From: Candidatus Streptomyces philanthi
GTDB lineage: Bacteria; Actinomycetota; Actinomycetes; Streptomycetales; Streptomycetaceae
Direction: 5' to 3'
DNA length: 64,000 nucleotides
Assembly (NCBI GenBank): GCA_018114805.1
Contig: CP073042.1
Span: 4,819,501 to 4,883,500 of the forward strand
The notes beneath the pieces are model-generated. The model had not been told where the DNA came from, searched no databases, and saw nothing but the letters and a program-made list of their open reading frames with translations. This document shows, one piece after another, positions 57,934-64,000 of the stretch (position 1 is its first letter; each line of letters opens with the position of its first letter). The position numbers and the translations under genes are program-made.

Positions 57934-58215
57934 TCAGACCGTCTCCGGGAGCTCCTCAAGCCCCTCGGCGAGGAGCTTGGCCAGGCGGTCGAGCGCGGCC
58001 TCGGCGCCGTCGGCCTCCGAGGCGAGCACGATCTCCTCGGCGCCCTGCGCGCCGAGCCCGAGCACGGCGAGCATCGAGGCGGCGTTGACCGGGGTGCCGT
58101 CCGGCTTGGCGATCGTCACGGGGACGCCGGAGGCCGTCGCCGCGCGGACGAAGATGGACGCGGGGCGAGCGTGCAGGCCCTCTGCCCAGCCGACGGTGAC
58201 GCGGCGCTCAACCAT
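57934..58215 (-). CDS. ptsH: HPr phosphocarrier protein of the PTS
   Basis: A 93-residue HPr. The phosphorylated His is in EGLHARPASIFV, and the regulatory-serine region reads NAASMLAVLGLGAQGAEEI. It passes phosphate from enzyme I to sugar-specific EII proteins. AAGGG lies upstream of ATG 58215. Single gene, ended by a strong hairpin. Intact. Confidence 0.95.
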   Translation of the reverse strand: MVERRVTVGWAEGLHARPASIFVRAATASGVPVTIAKPDGTPVNAASMLAVLGLGAQGAEEIVLASEADGAEAALDRLAKLLAEGLEELPETV

Positions 58216-58362
58216 GGTGTTGCCCTTCAGGTGGTTGCTGTTGTCTAGACCAGTCTCTCACGGGGTGCGGAGTGCTCTGGCGGAGCCCTTCCACAGCCTG
58301 CCCAGGCGCAACGCTGAGCGCGAGTCGGACCGTTGTCGGTGCCCCCGCCTAGTCTTGGAGCC

Positions 58363-59199
58363 ATGGAAACGCCGCCCGAGCACGCCTATCCGACGCACTG
58401 GGAAGCGGACGTGGTGCTCCGCGACGGCGGCACCGCCCAGATCTGCCCCATCACGCCCGACGACGGCCAGCGCCTGGTCGACTTCTACGAGCGCGTCTCG
58501 GACGAGTCCAAGTACTACCGCTTCTTCGCCCCCTACCCCCGACTCTCCGACCGCGACGTGCACCGCTTCACCCACCACGACTACGTGAACCGTGTCGGCC
58601 TGGCGGCGACGGTCGGGGACGAGTTCATCGCCACGGTGCGGTACGACCGCATCGACGAGCGCGGCCGTCCCTCCTCGGCGCCGGCGGACGAGGCCGAGGT
58701 CGCCTTCCTCGTGCAGGACGTCCACCAGGGGCGCGGCGTCGCCTCCGCCCTGCTCGAACACATCGCCGCCGTCGCCAGGGAGCGCGCCATCCGCTGCTTC
58801 GCCGCCGAGGTGCTCCCCGCCAACACCAAGATGATCAAGGTGTTCACGGACGCGGGCTACACCCAGCAGCGCAGTTTCGAGGACGGCGTCGTCCGACTGG
58901 AGTTCGACCTCGAACCCACGGCCCGGTCGCTGGCCGTCATGCGGGCCCGGGAGCAGCGCGCCGAGGCCCGCTCCGTGCAGCGGCTGCTCGCCCCGGGTTC
59001 GGTGGCGGTCGTCGGGGCCAGCCGCCGGCCCGGCGGCGCCGGCCGGGCGGTCCTCGTGGACCTGCTGAGCGGCGGCGCCCCGGGTGCGGTCCGCCTCTTC
59101 CGTCATCGCGGCGGCCGACGCGCGGGGCATCATGCGCGTGCGCTCCAGGTCGTACCGCGGCAGCGGCCGGGTGTGCTCGGCGTCGGCCGCGGGCAGTAG
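58363..59199 (+). pseudogene. GNAT acetyltransferase/acyl-CoA synthetase fusion, truncated by a deletion
   Basis: Residues 1-195 form a GNAT domain (LRDGGTAQICPITPDDGQRL, EVAFLVQDVHQGRGVASALL as acetyl-CoA loop, VLPANTKMIKVFTDAGY). A CoA-binding domain then begins (VQRLLAPGSVAVVGASRRPG) but ends after about 25 residues at roughly 59080. Family members of this order normally continue for about 700 more residues with an ADP-forming acyl-CoA synthetase. The sequence beyond belongs to the tail of a convergent membrane-protein gene read backwards, so a deletion joined the two. TAGTCT ends seven bases before ATG 58363, so it may be leaderless. The GNAT domain alone may remain active. Confidence 0.8.
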
Positions 59200-59650
59200 A
59201 CGCGTGGCGGCCCCGTCGCGCGTCGCGCGGGACGTCGGCGCCGCGGCCATCGGCCGACGTCGGCGCGCGGTGGGCGGCGCCTGGGGCCGGCGACCGGGGC
59301 GCGCTCGTGTACGCGTGCCGGGTGGGTGGCGCGGAGGCTCGCGTGGCCTCCGGCGCGCCGTCGCCGATGTGGGGCACCTGTCGAGCACGCGGCCGATGGT
59401 GAACCGTGACCACGCGGAGCTGCTCCCCCGTGCGGTGGAAGAAGTGCTGGAAGACGGAGCCGCCCGCGGTGGCCACCACGCTGACCACGCCCGCGCCGAT
59501 GATGGTTCCGTAGACGCCGAGTCGCGAGGCGAGCACGGCGGCCGCCACGGCCGCCAGGGCGCTGCCGGCGACCTGAGCGACACTCAGTTCGAGCCGTCCG
59601 CTCTTCTCTTTTGCCTCATCTTTTGCCTCACTTTCCGCTGTTTTGCGCAT
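59085..59650 (-). pseudogene. Small conserved membrane protein, frameshifted and 3'-truncated
   Basis: ATG 59650 has AGAGG six bases upstream. The N-terminus is charged (KTAESEAKDEAKEKSGRLEL), then comes a hydrophobic segment ALAAVAAAVLASRLGVYGTI and GAGVVSVVATAGGSVFQHFF followed by HRTGEQLR. This pattern is familiar from a Streptomyces hypothetical membrane protein. After about 59390 the frame degenerates, and a likely continuation (TRLLPAADAEHTRPLPRYDL, ERTRMMP) is in another frame. The 3' end meets the truncated acetyltransferase gene. The function is unknown. Confidence 0.55.
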
Positions 59651-60149
59651 CTCCCGCCTCTGGTCACCTTTCGATCCTCCTTGCACAAAGAAGTGACATT
59701 TGGGCGAAGCTGTCAGTTCCGGTTCCGTCGATTCTGTGAAACTCGACACCCGAGGGCCCGATCAGGCAGCCTTTGCGGCCCTTCAACTCCCCTGGCCCAC
59801 GACAACTTCGATGGCGCGGCGGTCCTCTCACATGGCCCAAATGGAGTACTGTTGCGAACCCCGGCCTCGCCATCCCGCCCGGCCGCCCGGACCGAGCGGG
59901 AGAGGCCATCGGCGCCAACTCGACCAGCGGCGCCGCGACATGGCATGGCGCGTACTGCGCAGAGTGACCTATCGTCACTTTGGGTCGTAAACACGTCACT
60001 CTGCCATAACGGCGGATCAGAGCCTAGGCTCGACACGCCAGGCAACTCGGCAATGTTGTGGCAGGTTGCACCTGGGCAGGTCACACTCATCTAGCGGGAG
60101 AACGGCAGCGACGGACGTGACGTCGGCAGGCACCACCCGGGAGGTTCCC
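59651..60149. other. Divergent region upstream of sepH
   Basis: About 500 bases. It holds an inverted repeat AGTGAC-CTATC-GTCACT (59963-59979) and a nearby third half-site GTCACT (59995-60000), probably within the sepH promoter region. No gene is supported. Confidence 0.45.
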
Positions 60150-61181
60150 ATGCCCGAACTGCGTGTCGTGGCCGTCAGCAACGACGGCACACGGCTGGTG
60201 CTCAAGGCTGCGGACAGCACGGAGTACACGCTTCCGATCGACGAGCGGCTGCGCGCTGCCGTGCGCAACGACCGTGCTCGGCTCGGCCAGATCGAGGTCG
60301 AGAGCCACCTGCGGCCCCGGGACATCCAGGCCCGGATACGAGCCGGCGCGTCGGCCGAAGAGGTCGCCCAGCTCGCGGGCATCCCCGTCGAGCGCGTGCG
60401 CAGGTTCGAGGGCCCCGTACTGGCGGAGCGGGCGTTCATGGCCGAGCGCGCTTGCAAGACTCCCGTGCGCCGCCCCAGCGAGAACACCGGCCCGCAGCTC
60501 GGCGAGTCCGTCACCAAGCGGCTGTTGCTGCGCGGGGCAGACAAGGACGCCACGCAGTGGGACTCGTGGCGGCGCGACGACGGCACCTGGGAGGTGCTGC
60601 TCGTCTACAGCGTCGCGGGCGAGACCCACACGGCGAGCTGGACCTACGACCCGCCGCGCCGCCTGGTGCAGGCCGTGGACGAAGAGGCCAGGTCGCTGAT
60701 CGGCGAGGCCGATGACACCCCGGAGCCGAGCTTCCCGTTCGTACCGCGCATCGCGCGGTTGCCGCGCGACCGGCCGCTGGACCGCACCCCGCAGCGGCAG
60801 GTGCCGGGCGCGGCCGACGAGGCGGAGTCGACGCCCGCCGTGCTGGAGGAGGCGCCGTCCGAGCGGGACTCGCTGACCAGCCTGTTGGAGGCCATGCCCA
60901 GCTTCCGGGGCGACATGGTGGTGCCGGAGCCCGTGCAGGCCCCCCACCCGCCGGACGAGCCCGTCGAGGAGGCGGAGCCGGTGGAGCCGGCTCCCGCGGC
61001 GAGCGCCGGTTCGGCGTACGCGGACGTGCTGATGCCCCGGGCGGTCGCCGGTCACCGCGACCGACTGACGGGGACGACGGACCGTCAGGCCGAGGCTGAC
61101 GGCGTGCGGCCGGGGCGCCGCGCGGCCGTGCCGAGCTGGGACGAGATCGTCTTCGGCACCCGGCGCAAGAAGCAGGAATAG
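60150..61181 (+). CDS. sepH: Septation protein SepH
   Basis: A 343-residue actinobacterial cell-division protein that binds FtsZ and promotes its assembly. The N-terminal DUF3071 domain with helix-turn-helix is ELRVVAVSNDGTRLVLKAAD, LGQIEVESHLRPRDIQARIR, AEEVAQLAGIPVERVRRFEG and KDATQWDSWRRDDGTWEVLL. A long disordered Pro/Glu-rich region and a conserved C-terminal tail (VPSWDEIVFGTRRKKQ) follow. ATG 60150 has GGGAGG five bases upstream. Intact. The identity rests on both conserved ends. Confidence 0.93.
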   Translation: MPELRVVAVSNDGTRLVLKAADSTEYTLPIDERLRAAVRNDRARLGQIEVESHLRPRDIQARIRAGASAEEVAQLAGIPVERVRRFEGPVLAERAFMAERACKTPVRRPSENTGPQLGESVTKRLLLRGADKDATQWDSWRRDDGTWEVLLVYSVAGETHTASWTYDPPRRLVQAVDEEARSLIGEADDTPEPSFPFVPRIARLPRDRPLDRTPQRQVPGAADEAESTPAVLEEAPSERDSLTSLLEAMPSFRGDMVVPEPVQAPHPPDEPVEEAEPVEPAPAASAGSAYADVLMPRAVAGHRDRLTGTTDRQAEADGVRPGRRAAVPSWDEIVFGTRRKKQE

Positions 61182-61531
61182 CGGCGACGGGCGCGGGCGT
61201 GGGCGGAGGTTCGACGGTGACCACCGCATGCCACCGTGCCGCCCCGCGCCCGCGTGCCTTCGCCCTGTTCCGCTCCCTCGGCCGGGCCCCGCTGGCGCGC
61301 CGGGGTTATCCTCGCGCCGACAGGACCCGCTGGCCGACCGGTCGCCGGGCCGCCCTGGGCTGGCCGCCCCGCAGGCTAGCCGTGCGGGGCGGGGCCGGGC
61401 GCAGCGTGGGCGGGGCCCGGCGCCGGGCCCGCGACCTGCCGACCGGTCGGTCCAGGGCCCCAGCGCGTACCAGCGGTGGCTCCCTCGTTCCGTTAGCCAC
61501 CCGGCGGGGGCCGGCCCGGGCGGTCGTACCG
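61182..61531. other. Convergent gap with hairpin between sepH and the sulfurtransferase gene
   Basis: A gene-free 350-base stretch. GCCCCGCA (61366-61373) and TGCGGGGC (61383-61390) with an inner GGCTAGCC palindrome form a hairpin at 61366-61390 that could stop both convergent genes. The rest is GC-rich without a recognisable signal. Confidence 0.5.
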
Positions 61532-62405
61532 CTAGCCCGGTTCGGCGCCGGTGGCCACCGGGCGGGACGGGTCGCCGGACCACTCGCTCCACGAGCCGAC
61601 CGTACAGCGCCGCCGGCACCCCGGCCACCGCCAGGGCCAATACCTCGTGGGCGCCGGAGACGCCGGAGCCGCAGTAGACGCCGACCTCGGCCGCCTTCGT
61701 GGCGCCGAGGGCCGCGAAGCGCTGGGCGAGTCGGGCGGGCGGCAGGAAGCGGCCGTCCTCGCCGACGTTCTCGGTGGTGGGCGCGGAGAGCGCGCCCGGG
61801 ATGTGGCCCGCCACCCGGTCGATGGGCTCCACCTCGCCCCGGTAGCGGTTCCCCGCCCGCGCGTCCAGCAGCACCCCCCGGCGGCCCCGTCCGCGTCGAG
61901 CAGCGGCAACCCCGCCTGGGCGTGGCGTGAAGTCGCCCACGGCCGGCTCCGGAACGTCAGTGCTGACCGGTCCGTCGGCGGCGAGCCACGCGCTGAGCCC
62001 GCCGTCCAGGACACGCACCGAGGGGTGACCGGCCCAGCGCAGCAGCCACCAGGCGCGCGCGGCGGCCCAACCACCGGAAGGCGACGGCGGGTCGCCCGCT
62101 CCCCCGTCGTAGACGACCACCGGATGCTGGGCACGCACCCCGGCCCGGCGCATCGCCGCGCCGAAGACCTCCAGGTCGGGCAACAGGTGGCGGCCCGCGG
62201 GGCCGGGCGGGCCGGCGAGTTCGGTCTCCAGGTCGACGAAGACGGCACCGGGCAGGTGCCCCCCCTCGTACGCGGCGCGACCGGACCTCTCACCCTCGGC
62301 GCGACCGCCGGGCGGCGTCATCTGCCAGCGGATGTCGAGCAGCAGCGGGGGGCGGTCGGCGGCCAGTTCGGCGGCGAGTTCGCGAGGCGTGATGGTGGCG
62401 TTCAT
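61532..62405 (-). pseudogene. Thiosulfate/3-mercaptopyruvate sulfurtransferase, frameshifted
   Basis: A two-rhodanese-domain enzyme. Domain 1: PPLLLDIRWQM, GHLPGAVFVDLETELAG, VVYDGGAGDP, VRVLDGGLSAWLAADGP. Domain 2: LLDARAGNRYRGEVEPIDRV, AGHIPGALSAPTTEN and active-site loop VYCGSGVSGAHEVL with catalytic Cys. Shortly after the active site, one extra G near 61609 shifts the frame; the expected C-terminus VGSWSEWSGDPSRPVATGAE ends at 61532. A short stretch between the domains (PLLDADGAAG) is also displaced, flanked by two compensating shifts. ATG 62405 has GAGG upstream. Loss of the C-terminal strand might still leave a folded enzyme. Confidence 0.8.
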
Positions 62406-62680
62406 GGTCCTCATCCTCGCGTAAGCGCGCCCGCGCCGTACGAATCACGCCGAACCTCACGTACGACCGATCGACACCGGCCCGCTACCTCGGCGCATGA
62501 GGTGCGCCGTGCCGCAGCGGGCATGGTTCGAGGGGAACCCGGGCAGTGCGGCGCGGTCGCGGAGCGCGCCGCGACCGCTACTGCGAGCATCTGGGAAGTC
62601 CCGTTCCGTAACAACCCCGCGTGCCGCGTCGGCACGGGGGTAATCAGGCCCCACGACGACGTTCCAAGGAGACGAAGACG

Positions 62681-63559
62681 ATGACCGAGGCACGGCGGTC
62701 CCCCGAGTGGCACCACCCCGGGGTCAGCCCGGGTGCTCCCACCGTACGCGGCGTCCGGGAAGGTTCCGGTGGCGAGGTCGGCCTGAGTGGGCGCGAGCCC
62801 GCCCGGCGCACGCCGGGGACGCCCTGCTGGACGAGCCTGATGGTGCACGGCCTGGCCGCGACGCAGGAGTTCTACCAGGGCCTGTTCGGCTGGGAGTTCC
62901 AGCCCGGGCCCTCCCAGTTCGGCCCATACGTGCGGGCGTTGCTCGACGGGCGTCCGGTCGCCGGGATCGGGGAGCTGGCACCGGGGTTGCGGCTTGCCGT
63001 GGCCTGGACGACGTTCCTGGCCAGCGACAACGCGGACGCCACGGCCGAGCAGATCCGCTGCTGCGGCGGCACGGTGGCGGTCGGCCCGCTGGACTCCGGG
63101 GACGAGGGCAGGATGGCCATCGCCTCCGACCCGCTAGGCGCGGTGTTCGGCGTCTGGCAGGCGCGCGGCCACCTCGGCAGCGAGGGGGGCGGCGAGCCGG
63201 GGACACCCGTGTGGACGGAGTTGCTGACGCCGCAGACGGCGAGCGTCGACAAGTTCTACCAGACGGTCTTCGGCTGCGCAGGCGAGCAACTCGCGGCGTC
63301 CGACGAGGACTACGTGACGCTGACGGTGCGCGGTCACCCGGTCGCGGCGGTGCACGGCGTCGGCCAGTCCCTCCCCCGTGACCGGGGCCCGCACTGGGTG
63401 ACGTACTTCGAGGTCGCGGACCCGGACCAGGCGGCCAGCCGGGTCGCGGAGCTGGGCGGGCGCGTGGTGAGCGGCCCGCGGGCCACGGCGACCGGCGACT
63501 GCGTGCAGGTCACCGACCCGGAGGGCGCGGCGCTCACCCTGGTGCGGACGGAGCACTGA
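62681..63559 (+). CDS. VOC-family protein with two glyoxalase-like domains
   Basis: A 292-residue protein of the vicinal-oxygen-chelate fold. Domain 1 (residues 45-165): GTPCWTSLMVHGLAATQEFY, QGLFGWEFQPGPSQ, MAIASDPLGAVFGVWQ. Domain 2 (170-290): GTPVWTELLTPQTASVDKFY, VFGCAGEQLA, WVTYFEVADPDQAASRVAEL, DPEGAALTLV. Such two-domain proteins are common in Streptomyces; the substrate is unknown and it need not be a glyoxalase. ATG 62681 has AAGGAG ten bases upstream. Intact. Confidence 0.88.
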   Translation: MTEARRSPEWHHPGVSPGAPTVRGVREGSGGEVGLSGREPARRTPGTPCWTSLMVHGLAATQEFYQGLFGWEFQPGPSQFGPYVRALLDGRPVAGIGELAPGLRLAVAWTTFLASDNADATAEQIRCCGGTVAVGPLDSGDEGRMAIASDPLGAVFGVWQARGHLGSEGGGEPGTPVWTELLTPQTASVDKFYQTVFGCAGEQLAASDEDYVTLTVRGHPVAAVHGVGQSLPRDRGPHWVTYFEVADPDQAASRVAELGGRVVSGPRATATGDCVQVTDPEGAALTLVRTEH

Positions 63560-63869
63560 CCACGGTACGGACGCGCGGCCAGGCGGCCGAGCGCACTCGG
63601 CGCGCGCACGGCGCACGCTACGGCCGCGGCCGGCCGGTACGCCGGGCGGCGGGGCGCGACCCCACGGGACGCGGGCGCGGCGGGCCGGGCGGGGTAGCAG
63701 CCCGCGCCGCCGGGCGCGGACGGGAGGAGGAGGCCGCGCGGGCGAGGCGCGGCGGTCGCGGCGGTCGCGAACGGCGACGGACGGCGACGGACGGCCAGCG
63801 ACGAGCCGTCACGGGGGGGCGCCGCTCGCCACGAGCCGTGCGCTCGGGTGGGGCGCTACGGGCGGTGCG
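63560..63869. other. GC-rich spacer
   Basis: About 310 bases of extremely GC-rich, low-complexity sequence (many CGGCGG and GGCGCG runs) with no supported gene or clear hairpin. Confidence 0.4.
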
Positions 63870-64000
63870 CTACGGGTGGAGCCCGCTGGTGGGCGCCGCG
63901 ACGACGGCGCGGGCCCCGGTGGCGGGCTGGACGCCGTCCACGGGCAGCACCTCGGGGGAGAGCGCGGCGGCGCGGGCGGCGGAGGCCGTCATGCGGCGCC
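63870..64000 (-). CDS. C-terminal end of an unidentified minus-strand gene
   Basis: An open minus-strand frame enters from the right edge and ends at TAG (63870-63872). The last 43 codons have Streptomyces-type third-position GC and read ALSPEVLPVDGVQPATG and ending PTSGLHP. Too short to name. Confidence 0.35.
   Translation of the reverse strand, partial: RRMTASAARAAALSPEVLPVDGVQPATGARAVVAAPTSGLHP

Noticed and set aside
63618-63812. Minus-strand Arg-rich open frame near the right edge
   Set aside because: Low-complexity GC filler without start signal or codon bias.

Overview
The window is very GC-rich actinobacterial chromosome. Gene content, codon use and gene order point to Streptomyces: rshA, hflX, dinG, lexA, nrdRJ, rnhB, recQ, whiH, hrdB, parE, parC, ptsH and sepH follow the order I remember from the S. 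coelicolor SCO579x-SCO585x core region. That comparison is from memory, not a search.

Layout. 1-5.8 kb: 3' part of a RelA/SpoT-type rshA (frameshifted), GTPase hflX, and a secreted trypsin-like lipoprotein. 6.2-11.5 kb: a three-gene siderophore module (two IucA/IucC synthetases around a GNAT acyltransferase), broken by more than a dozen reading-frame shifts. 11.5-18.7 kb: helicase dinG, SOS repressor lexA, and the nrdR-nrdJ pair preceded by two NrdR boxes. 18.9-25.2 kb: small accessory genes, mostly broken (N-acetyltransferase nat, a monooxygenase-like protein, an ABC-F ATPase with nonsense codons, a histidine phosphatase, an ADP-ribosylglycohydrolase), plus an intact TetR regulator. 25.5-33.2 kb: rnhB, two hypotheticals, a RecQ-phosphoribosyltransferase fusion, a broken DUF4192 gene and an NrtR-type Nudix regulator. 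33.3-42.3 kb: an ABC ATPase/permease fusion, sporulation regulator whiH, principal sigma factor hrdB, a broken trypsin, a DUF7455 zinc-ribbon protein and parE. 42.6-50.3 kb: a CitA/DcuS-like two-component pair, a broken iron-boxed sucrase/ferredoxin-like gene, two divergent citrate-synthase-like genes and a CobW GTPase. 50.5-64 kb: parC, a fused M16 peptidase pair, a c-di-AMP riboswitch ahead of an M23 peptidase, HPr, a truncated acetyltransferase/acyl-CoA synthetase, sepH, a broken sulfurtransferase and a VOC protein.

The most striking property is the contrast between intact core genes and damaged accessory genes. Replication, repair, nucleotide, sigma-factor and topoisomerase genes are uninterrupted. 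About 17 accessory genes carry frameshifts, in-frame stops, a 4-bp deletion, a 19-bp tandem duplication or a large deletion junction, yet remain recognisable along their whole length. Several uninterrupted genes also have substitutions at motif residues (WhiH wing Gly to Trp, ABC Walker-A Gly to Glu, CobW NKxD Asp to Tyr). I infer recent, ongoing gene decay, as has been described for host-restricted Streptomyces symbionts. A low-quality assembly could explain single-base indels but not the stop substitutions, the duplications or the confinement to dispensable genes.

Regulatory signals I can support: a LexA box, paired NrdR boxes, an iron box, a TetR-type palindrome, an NrtR-type inverted repeat, a triple AATCAATAT repeat between the citrate-synthase genes, paired DnaA-box-like sequences between recQ and the DUF4192 gene, a c-di-AMP riboswitch and several strong hairpin terminators.
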